Shown here: positions 11,562-19,942 of the stretch, piece by piece
Layout: each line of letters begins with the position of its first letter
How positions within the stretch are numbered: position 1 is the stretch's first letter
Origin: Astragalus membranaceus
Lineage: Eukaryota > Streptophyta > Magnoliopsida > Fabales > Fabaceae
Length of the DNA: 64,000 nt
Reading direction: 5' to 3'
Assembly: GCA_039519185.1 (NCBI GenBank)
Contig: CM076849.1
Span: forward strand, 78,971,621 to 79,035,620
The notes under the pieces: model-generated
The model's database searches: none
What the model was told of the DNA's origin: nothing
The model's input: only the letters and a program-made list of their open reading frames with translations
Made by a program: the position numbers and the translations under genes

Positions 11562-12001
11562 CCTTATTATTATATATTTATTATATATTATTATATATTA
11601 TTATAAAAACAAAAGTTAATCCCTTTTCGGAAGTCCAACAAGGCAACAACCTACCAATGTAGATTCGACATATAGATATACAAAACTTATGGCTGAAGAT
11701 GAATTTTATAAATAGAGAGACAAATGATTATCGAAAATCAAAAATCACTACTCTTTATTATTTTTCATCACCGATTAATGATTCATAAATTGAAATTAAA
11801 ACTATAAATGAAATTCAAAATAAAGTTAAAATTAAAGAAATTTATTTTAAAATTAAATTTAGAAAAAGACAATAACAAAAAATTAATTTCCTATTATTAT
11901 TATATAGCATATACTAATCTAGATAAAAATTAAGTCAAACCAAATTCTTCAAAGCATAGAATAGACTCCTATTTCTCTACCAAAACCTTCAGCTAGCTAG
12001 C
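11562..12001 (+). promoter_or_regulatory. Upstream region of RING-H2 copy 1
   Basis: Homologous in inverted orientation to 56894-57190, upstream of RING-H2 copy 2. Shared features are GGAAGTCCAACAAG-like DNA near 11630 and GACTCCTATTTCTCTACC just before the start codon. A TATA-like TTTATAAATA lies at 11705-11714. CACTA-1 is inserted about 440 bp upstream of the start codon, cutting any more distal promoter. Confidence 0.55.
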
Positions 12002-12404
12002 ATGCTTATCATGAAGCACTTAACTGTAGTGTACACTCATCTAAAATGGATGTTTAATTTCCTTCTATACTATCCTTTCTACAGCCTTCAGTTTTCACAC
12101 CTTCCAATATTTGGAGAAGAGCTTGTTAGACTATGCACTTATGAACCCGCTCCTGGTTTAGAGGAAGATGTAGACTACGCTGTATGTCTATGCAGAATAT
12201 ATTGAAGAAGGAGATAAGATTAGTGTGCTAAGTTGTAACCATATGTATCACAAAGATTGTTTGGAGAGATGGGTTGCATTCAAGGATACTTGTCCTCTTT
12301 GCAGAGAACCGCTGAAACAAAATAGAATGGCCTTCACTGAGCTTGGAGCTGAAGTTCTATACTTCAATAATTTTTGTCACATTCGTTCTAATGAGATACG
12401 TTGA
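12002..12404 (+). pseudogene. RING-H2 zinc-finger protein (E3 ubiquitin ligase type), copy 1, frameshifted
   Basis: This encodes a small plant protein of about 130 residues: a hydrophobic N-terminus (HLKWMFNFLLYYPFYS), a short linker, and a C-terminal RING-H2 finger. Such proteins recruit E2 enzymes and ubiquitinate substrates. The finger has all eight ligands in order: AVCLC (reading C-A-V-C in the sister copy), SCNHMYHKDC and CPLC. After CLCR the frame gains four bases (ATAT) relative to copy 2, giving an early stop at 12203-12205. The RING continues in the next frame to TGA at 12402. The family resembles BRH1/XERICO-like short RING proteins, but I do not assign a name. A sequencing error could mimic the frameshift. 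Confidence 0.82.
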
Positions 12405-12689
12405 GTAATCACTTTTAGGTCTTTGTATATGTTAAACATTTTATATGTTTTTTTATAAAAAAACAAAAGTCATACTGATACAACTAGTAGGAGACTCCTA
12501 CATATGCACGGGTGCTTTCGTGTTTTTTTTATGAATGAACTTAGACAGAACTTAAATAATCTGAACATTACCCCGTAACAATAAAGACAAATTTAAAGTA
12601 TATAAAAAAGGAGTCTCAAATAAAAAATAGATAAATATTCAAATCCAAAAATGTAAAAGTATCATTTAAAAACAATCTTTGCATTTATC

Positions 12690-13100
12690 CCGTATATTTT
12701 TTATATATCAGTGCATTGTTTTTTATATATCAGTGTTGTTATCTCGTATTTTTTTATATATCAGGGCAGCTATCTCGTGTTTTTATATATATCATTGCAG
12801 TTATCACGTATTTTTTATATATCAGTGCAGTTATCCCGTGTTTTTTATATATCAGTGCAATGTTTTTTATATATCATTGTTGTTATCCCGTGTTTTTTAT
12901 ATATCATTGTTGCTATCCCGTGTTTTTTATATATCATTGTTGTTATCCCGTGTTTTTTATATATCAGTGCAGCTATCCCGTGTTTTTATATATATCATTG
13001 CAGTTATCCCGTGTTTTTTATATATCGGTGCCGTGTTTTTTATATATCAGTGCAGTTATTCCGTGTTTTTATGTATCAGTGCAGTTATCTCGTAGTTTCA
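12690..13100. repeat. Minisatellite, unit about 30 bp
   Basis: About 14 degenerate copies of a unit containing TTTTTTATATATCAGTGCAG then TTATCCCGTG. The unit lacks stop codons in the three forward frames, so long overlapping pseudo-frames arise. Stray single units recur at 13293 and 14187, at the duplicated junctions. Confidence 0.9.
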
Positions 13101-13312
13101 ATTTATTATTTTAATTGTTTAGTATATTATAGTAGACAGTAAAAGATAGATAGTAGAATATTATCAACAACAAATATTTGTTTTAAATATTGATCAGTAG
13201 TTTAAATAGTCATTAAGTCTTCTTGTTTTTTAGATAGTAGGTTTGTAGTAGTCTTCAAAAATTTTAATTATCATTGACAAATATTAATTCCATGTTTTTT
13301 TATATATCAGTG

Positions 13313-13575
13313 TAGTAGTCTTCAAAAATTTATAACAGATTCTGAAATATGAAGAATGTGAATCGGTTTTTGATTGATTTGGAATAGAGCGTGATGCTCT
13401 ATTTATACAAGAAGAGCTGCCCATTCAAATTCTACATAATTAAGGTTGGCCTTTCTTATTTTACAGAATTAAAGCTGGCATTTCATATCCTTAGTTACAA
13501 CTGAAAATTAAATCTAGGCTACAACTGCTACAGCTTCACTATTATAATGTGAAATAGGAGTAGAACTTATATTCT
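13313..13575 (-). mobile_element. LTR-like insert in the first duplicated copy
   Basis: About 260 bp absent from the second duplicated copy. On the minus strand it carries GTATAAATAGAGC, a TATA-box arrangement, next to the palindromic AGAGCGTGATGCTCT. It resembles a short copia LTR fragment. TSDs were not resolved. Confidence 0.35.
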
Positions 13576-13659
13576 CTATTAATTTTAACTATCAATGACA
13601 AATATTAATCACTAAAGTGAAGTGAGAAGAGAAAGAGAAGAATTGTTTATAGGAAAAAT

Positions 13660-13663
<4 letters not shown>

Positions 13664-13713
<50 letters not shown>
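13664..13713. repeat. (GA)n microsatellite
   Basis: An uninterrupted run of more than 20 GA dinucleotides inside the GA-rich part of the duplicated block. Confidence 0.95.
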
Positions 13714-13716
<3 letters not shown>

Positions 13717-14639
13717 AAGGAAATAGAAAGATGATATATGGGATAAAAAGAAAAAGAAGTGAAGTAAAAGTCAAAATTTTGTGAAAGGTAATAGTAAAGT
13801 AAAAATAAAAAAGGAAGAAAGAGAGTGTAAGAAGAAAGAAAAGAAAAAGGAAGAAAGTGAGTGTGAGAAGAAAAATTAAGAAAGAGAGGGTAATGATATT
13901 TTTGCCCTTAAATTAGATATGTGTCTTGTTAATAAGAGATCCAAACTGGTAATTTCATAGGAGATTTGTTTGTATAAATAGATTAGATTAGATATTAGAT
14001 TATTTTAGTTAGTTAGTATATTATAGTTGACAGTAAAAGATAGATAGTAGATTATCAATAATAAATATTTGTTTTAAATATTGATCAGTAGTTTATATAT
14101 TCATTAAGTCTTCGTGTATTTTAGATAGTGGGTTTGTAGTAGTCTTCAAAAAATTTGATTGTCAACGAAAAATATTATTCCCGTGTTTTTTTATATATCA
14201 GTGACAAATATTAATCCCGAAAGTGAAGTGATAAAAGAAAGAGAAGAATTATTTATGGGAAAAATAGAAGAGAGAGAAGAATGGAAATAGAAAGATGATA
14301 TATGGGATATAAAGAAAAATAAGTGAAGTAAAAGTCAAAATTTTGTGAAAGGTAATAGTAGAGTCGAAAGGAAAAAGGAAGAAAGAGAGTGTAAGAGAAA
14401 AGTGAAAAGGAAGAAAGAGAGTGTAAGAAGAAAGAGAAGAGAAATGAAGAAAGAGAGTGTAAGAGAAAAGTGAAAAGGAAGAAAGAGAGTGTAAAAAGAA
14501 AAAGTAAGAAAGAGAGGATAATGACATTTTGGCCCTTAAATTAGATATGTGTCTTTTTACTATATAAGAGATCCAAATTGGTAATTTTATAGGGGGTTTG
14601 TTTGTATAAATAGATATTATATATATTAGACAATAGCAC

Positions 14640-15124
14640 CAAGGTTTTATTTAAATTGCGGTTGCTGTTGTGGACACGGTTGTGCTCATTGCAATTGTGG
14701 GCTATGCGTATTACGGTCGCTGACGCGTGAATTTATTTTTTATTAGCATCAAATATTATATATTAGTTATTTTATAATTCGCGTGTCTTTAATTTCCTCT
14801 CAAAAGTATCATATTTATCTCATTATCAATTAGTCGTTATATTAAAGTGTCTTTAATCCATAAAAATATCCTCCAAATCTACAATATAAAGACAAAAGAA
14901 GATTGAAAAATAATTCTTTGGACCACTATACAGTCTGTTACAGTCTGATGTGTCTCGATGTGGGCATTGCACCCACTCTGTTGCAGCTGTTGCGGTGTTG
15001 CGATGCAGATTTTTTTTGTGATTTTAAATCACACCGCAATTGCAGGTTGATGCGGTTGCAAATAATACCGCAACGACAACATTGCGGCTGCATCATGTGA
15101 TGTAGTCCGCAATTTGAAATCCTG
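14640..15124. mobile_element. hAT-type MITE, 485 bp, 8-bp TSD
   Basis: The left end CAAGGTTTTATTTAAATTGC and the right end (inverse complement CAGGATTTCAAATTGCGG) form imperfect terminal inverted repeats. The flanks are AATAGCAC (14632-14639) and AATAGCAT (15125-15132), an 8-bp target duplication with one change, as in hAT elements. The inside is rich in GCGGTTG/CAACCGC words and has no coding. The inverted copy at 61395-61415 keeps the right end of the same MITE beside AATAGCAC. Confidence 0.8.
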
Positions 15125-15340
15125 AATAGCATTGGCAAGTGCATAGAGTGAGTGTTGAAGAGACCGTGTAAAAGTGTTGCTAGCACTTAATTTCGCTAAT
15201 GTACCTTTCTTTTTGCTTGTTATTACTTCTTATGATTTGACGAAGTTGATTGTCATGCTCCTCTCGTACTCTAGATGTCGAGTTGCCTACATATAAACAT
15301 AATTGGGATTATGTTTTGATTTGGCACTTATTAAAAAATA
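15125..15340 (+). repeat. Duplicated segment, part 1 (homologous to about 61170-61395, inverted)
   Basis: More than 200 bp match the inverse complement of 61170-61395 at high identity, for example GGCAAGTGCATAGAGTGAGT and TTGATTGTCATGCTCCTCT. On the minus strand there is a short open stretch (LATLLHGLFNTHSMHLP) conserved in the other copy, but it has no recognisable domain. The segment continues at 16849-17036, after the MULE. Confidence 0.85.
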
Positions 15341-16839
15341 GGCTAAATATCTGTTTTGGTCATTTTTCTTTGCTCTAGGTTTTACTTTTTCATTTATTTT
15401 TTTTTGGTCCCTTTTGCTCCTTTATCTTTCGTTTTCGTTTCATTTTGGTCTCTGCCGTTAGTTTTTTCTAATGGACGCCATGCTGGCAGTTAACTGCTGA
15501 CGTGGCTTCTTAAGTGTCATGGGTGACGTGTCATTCATTAAATGAGGTGGCAAAAATATGCTTTATTTGATTGTAAATGAAATTATACATAATCAATTAA
15601 GTTTTTTAAATTATAAAAACTAATAACAAATAAACAAAAAACTAATAACATTAAATCAATTAAATCCTCTACTTCATCTTTCTTCAGTGCTTCATCTTTC
15701 TTCAACAATCTCAGATCTACTTCAGTGTAATGCCAAAATTGAACAATCTCAGATCAACAATCTCATACTTCTTCAACAAATCCCAAAATCCTAGATCTAC
15801 TTCATCTTTCTTCAGTGCTTCATCTTTCTTCAACAATCTCAGATCTTTCGTCAACAATCTCAGATCAACAATCTCATCTTTCTTCAACAAATCCCAAAAT
15901 CTCAAAATCCCAGCAACACCAGCAATCGATTTCATCTTTCTTCATTTCGATTTCATTTCTCAGCAACACCAACAATCGATTTCATCTTCCTCATCTGGGT
16001 TTTTCATTTCGATTTCATTTCGACACCAGCGATTGATTTCATTTCTCAATAAAAACGATTGAATCAGACCCAGATCCAAAAATTGAAAATATCGTTGAAT
16101 CAAAAAAATGACTGAAAATCCAGATCTGCGTTTCAACAAACTACAGAAATGTTCTTGCGTTTATCTTCAAGCAACATTAAAATGAAACAAAACCCAGAAG
16201 AAACATAAACAAAGAATCGAAACCCAGAAGACCTAAACCTAGAAAAATTGAAACCCAGAACCACAGAAAAATTGAAATCGTTTCTGATGTTGAAATCATT
16301 TCAGAAAAATTGAAATCGTTTCAGAAATCGAAATCGTTTCAATTGAAATCGTTTCAGAAACCCAGAAGACCTAAACCCAAAAAATAGAAACCGAAATTTC
16401 TGGGTCTGATTCAATCATTTCTTCATTTCTTCATTTCTTCATTTCTGGGTTTCTTTTTTTGGCGTTAAATTTCTGATCCAATCGTTTCTTCATTTGATTC
16501 TATCTTCATTAAATATTTTAATTATTTGTTTGATTTTTATTTCTTTAGTTTTTTGTTAATTTATGTTTTGTGTTTTTAATTTTAAAAACTTAATTGCTGA
16601 CGTGTAAAGGACCAAATTGAATTTATGTTTTGTTAATATTAATTTTGCCACGTCATTTAATGAATATGGACGCCACGTCAGCAGTTAACTGCCAACATGG
16701 CGTCTGTTAGAAAAAACTAATGGCAGAGACCAAAATGAAACGAAAATAAAAGATAAAAGACCAAAACGGACCAAAAAAAAGATAAAGGACCAAAGTAAAA
16801 CCTAGAGTAAAGATAAATGACCAAAAGTGATATTTAGCC
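15341..16839. mobile_element. MULE (Mutator-like element), non-autonomous, 1.5 kb, 9-bp TSD
   Basis: The ends are GGCTAAATATC in both orientations. The terminal inverted repeats extend for about 200 bp (shared words TCTAGGTTTTACTTT, TTTCGTTTCATTTTGGTCTC, GGCAGTTAACTGC). The target duplication TAAAAAATA is exact at 15332-15340 and 16840-16848. The unoccupied site is present in the inverted copy near 61175. No transposase inside. The interior (15660-16500) is built from repeats of CTTCATCTTTCTTC, AACAATCTCAGATC and GAAATCGTTTCAGAA. Confidence 0.93.
15660..16490. repeat. Low-complexity repeat interior of the MULE
   Basis: Interspersed direct repeats of CTTCATCTTTCTTC(A/C) and AACAATCTCAGATC lie at 15672-15900, AGCAACACCA(A/G)CAATCGATT lies at 15910-15980, and GAAATCGTTTCAGAAA is repeated from 16300 to 16360. 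No known protein is encoded. A captured, expanded 5' UTR-like fragment is possible but not shown. Confidence 0.6.
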
Positions 16840-16848
16840 TAAAAAATA

Positions 16849-17036
16849 ACTAGGTTTGATTTCAACATTTTTCCTTAAATGAAAGATGAGAGAATTTTGT
16901 CTTTTAATATTCATGGATAACGTTTTAAACAGTTTCCGTTAACTTTACATTACACAGAGCATATGTTTTATAAGCCAAAACTTTACTGATTGCAAATTGT
17001 AACATTTAGCACACAAGTGTTATAACCTAATTTTAT
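16849..17036 (+). repeat. Duplicated segment, part 2 (homologous to about 61000-61180, inverted)
   Basis: Continues the duplicated segment after the MULE: ACTAGGTTTGATTTCAACAT, ATATTCATGGATAACGTTTT and ACAAGTGTTATAACCTAA all recur inverted at 61000-61180. Confidence 0.85.
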
Positions 17037-17040
17037 TAGT

Positions 17041-17461
17041 GTCTACCAGAAAAACGGAAATAGAGACGGACAGATTTTGTCTCTAAAAGTGAGAAATTCC
17101 GTCTCTACGCGGTTTAGAGCAGAATTAGAGACGGAAACGGATCCGTCTCTAACCTTGTTCCGAATGGAACTCACTGAGAGAAAATCGTACCTCACGGTGG
17201 TGATGATCAGGTGGAAATCCGAGATCCGAGATGATATAGCTCCGATGTGAAGCACGGGGAGGCCGCCACCTGCCAGCACTCTGACGCCCATTCAGTCCAT
17301 AATAAAGATGGGGCATATGAGAGGAGTGGAAAAAGCTTCCCCTATTTTAGAGTGTGGAGTGGTATATATAGTGGTGCAACTGGGCTTGCTTACAATTGGG
17401 CTCCTAGGCCCATTATCTCTAGTCAAAGTTGTATCCAGAACAAACCTTAAACAGTCAGTCG
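17041..17461. mobile_element. CACTA-3 (older, degenerate), left fragment
   Basis: Starts with a degenerate CACTA-like end (GTCTACCAGAAAAACGG at about 17043). The subterminal word AGAGACGGA(A) and its inverse TCCGTCTCT appear at least six times up to 17150. The same words appear at 43745-43860, on the far side of the LTR nest, where TNPA-like coding follows. The part 17230-17460 has LTR-like content (CAGCACTCTGACGCCC) and no gene. Confidence 0.6.
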
Positions 17462-19733
17462 TGTAACGCCCCAAAATAATTGATTAATTGTTTAATTAAT
17501 TAATTATGATTTATGTGGTAGAAAAATAATAAAATAAATATATATTATTATGTGTGTTATTTTGTGTGGGGGTTAGTATTAGTGAGAAGGGAGGTGTAAG
17601 GAGAAAGGGGGCTTGGGTAGTTGCATTAGACCAAGTCCATGATGAGTAAGTGAGTATATAAGGAGGGATTAGGTCTAGGGTTGTGCATACCTTAGAGATT
17701 AGCGAAATTTGGAGAACTAGGAGAGGAGAGGAGTGCGACGGCTAGGGAGGAAAAAGAAGAGAGAAGGCGTGACTTCCAAGCAAGAGAAAGAGAGAGAAGG
17801 AAGGCGCACAAGGAGAGAGAGCTCTAGGGCAAGGATTTTCGTGATCATCTAAGGCTAAGGTAAGGGTGGGGTTCTATCTATCTAATGGGTTATATGAATG
17901 TCTCTATGTGGGGTGGTAAATGGAACCCTAGGTGATTAAGATTAGAGAACCTTAGTTTTAAGGATTGATTACGTTTGATGATGAATATATGTGCTTAAAA
18001 GTGTTTAAACATGAATTGACGATGTCCAAGCATGATTGATGATGATTGTATGTGATTGGTGATGATTAAATGTGTTTTGACGGTGATTAAATGTGATTAA
18101 TGGTGTTTAGACATGATTGGTGATGATTAACATGTTTGATGATGATTTGGATGTGATTGTTGGTGTTTGGTGTCGTGTGTTGTTGATTTTAAACAAAATT
18201 TCTGGTCGTAGAGCGCATAGGGCGCATTCTGCGTGTACTCTGGAAACAATTTAGTGGTCCGAAAATTATGTGGTTTACCTTTTTAGAAACTACACTTAAT
18301 GCTTGTTAATTGGGCACTAGTTTGGTTGCATTTGGAGTTGTATAGCTCGAGTTATAGGTGTCACAAGTTATGTTAAAATTTTGGAAACAATCTGGATATG
18401 AGTTAGGTATTTCGTGTATAACGTTTTCGTTTGAACTCCGTTTTGAATGATTCTTGATTCATTGAAAACTACACTCAATTTGTTTCGGGTTAGGCTCAAG
18501 TCCCATGTCATTTGACTGAGTTTTGATAAATCTAGAGGTGACACAAACTAGATCATGTTTGCTGTCACTGTTTTTGCTGTCACTGTAAACATTTTTGTTT
18601 TCGCAATATCTTTTGATCCGGGAATCCGATTTGGACGCTCTAAAATGTTTTGGAAAGCTTATTCAGAGGCCTAACTGAATATACTACTTTTTAAGGCAAA
18701 AAGTGACTGTTTCTGGTGTCGTTAATTTTTAAGCGTGTCTGTTGATTTAATGGTTAAGTGTCGGCTGCTTGTCCGTCGTTGTTGATAGCTGGGCGCCCGT
18801 GTGGCTGCCCGATAGGTGCTGTCCTAGGTGTTGTCAATTAAAATGATGTTGAGTATGTCATTAAGCCAAATTGTTGTGATGTTGCAAATTTTGGTGATGT
18901 GGCCAAAGCGCTATAAATTGTTAAGTTGTAATGGTTGACGACGATGTTGTTGTGATTTGGTGTCGTAGGCCTATGGCCAGTGTTGTGTGTATTGCGTCGT
19001 TGTCATGATTTTATGTCGTAGGCCTATGGCCAGTGTGGTGATTTACATTGTTGTTGTGCCGATATGCGATTGTGTTGACATGTTGTCCATACCCGTTGCG
19101 TCGCATGCATATCATGTGGATTAGGCTTCGGCCAGCGTTGTGGATTAGGCTTCGGCCAGCGTTGTGGATTAGGCTTCGGCCAGCGTTGTGATTTAGGCCT
19201 ATGGCCAGCGTTGTGACTTGGTACTGCATGCATGTGCATTCCATACTGCATGATTGACTAGTGAAATTATGTGACTATTGTGACGAGATGAATGCGAGGA
19301 CCTGACCGAATGCACATTGCTTTTCATACGATTTATTAGATAGTGTGATATCTCACCCCTTCTGTTTGAATGTTACCCCTATGTTGGTAACGTGCAGGTA
19401 ATAGCGAATGAAGGCGGAGTACCTTCATATAGTCGGGTCGGTGTCGTCGCTCTGATACGTAGCACTCGGGGGCATGAACGCTCATTTATATTCCTTATGT
19501 CGTTACATTTGTTGAACTTAAGTTTATGGACGTTATGACTATTCATGTTGTGAACCTTTTAGAATTTTATCGTTAAGTTGAACCCTTGATTTTCCGCTGC
19601 ATGTTAAATGAAAGTCACTTATTTTTGAAGTATGAATTCGTTGGCGAATTTCAGTTGAAAACTGTAGCACTCAAAATGATTTTTGAAACTCTGATTTATT
19701 TAGTAATTTGCCGGGTAGATTTTGGGTGTTACA
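17462..19733 (+). repeat. Element A 5' LTR (2,272 bp)
   Basis: TG...CA ends. TATATAAGG at 17655-17663 marks U3/R. A short tandem at 19118-19215 repeats GGATTAGGCTTCGGCCAGCG three times, with flanking variants GGCCTATGGCCAG(C/T)G. A patch with GCGCATAGGGCGCATTCTGC at 18210-18230 may correspond to the GC-rich patches of other LTRs here. Confidence 0.95.
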
Positions 19734-19942
19734 TTAGTCGTATCAGAGCAATGGTTAGTCCGGCCAAGTTGTCGATTCGTTGTGTCGTGTGACGGTCAAG
19801 TGTTGTCTTTTAGTTCTAACCATTGTTTGTGTTGTAGTGATGCTCCTGCTGGAAAAGGTATGTTTTCTGTGTGTGACCTCGGTGTCTCTTGTTTTTTGTT
19901 TTTAAAATTTTGAGGACGAAATTCTTTTAAGTGGGGGGGAGT
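19734..19942 (+). other. Element A interior: primer-binding site and polypurine tract only
   Basis: CGTATCAGAGC (19739-19749) matches the initiator-tRNA-Met primer site TGGTATCAGAGC except at its first two bases. AAGTGGGGGGGAGT (19929-19942) is the polypurine tract directly before the second LTR. The 180 bp between carry no coding. Confidence 0.85.

Larger units (their letters stand above)
13120..14620. repeat. Imperfect tandem duplication (copies about 13120-13990 and 14010-14620)
   Basis: The same order of motifs occurs twice: GACAGTAAAAGATAGATAGT, TTTAAATATTGATCAGTAG, GGTTTGTAGTAGTCTTC, GACAAATATTAATC, then GA-rich DNA with GATGATATATGGGAT, then TTAAATTAGATATGTGTCTT. The first copy is longer because it holds an insert at 13313-13575. 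Confidence 0.85.
12484..14630 (-). mobile_element. Probable non-autonomous Helitron
   Basis: On the minus strand the 3' end is a GTAGGAG/CTCCTAC hairpin followed by CTAG (12484-12487) and T. The likely 5' end is TCTAATATATATAATATCTA, starting at 14630. A second TCTAAT-type start lies near 13990. No Rep/helicase coding is present. Content: a minisatellite (12690-13100), an imperfect duplication of about 0.9 kb and GA microsatellites. The 3' end is convincing; the 5' boundary is an inference and lacks the usual preceding A. Confidence 0.5.

Noticed and set aside
12679..13142. Three long overlapping open frames on the plus strand
   Set aside because: They are the three frames of a stop-free minisatellite; the translations are the same short repeat.
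19011..19251. Frames with NAGRSLIH or QRWPKPNP repeats (also 21649-21889)
   Set aside because: They are translations of the GGATTAGGCTTCGGCCAGCG tandem repeats in the two LTRs of element A; antisense to the element and without gene context.
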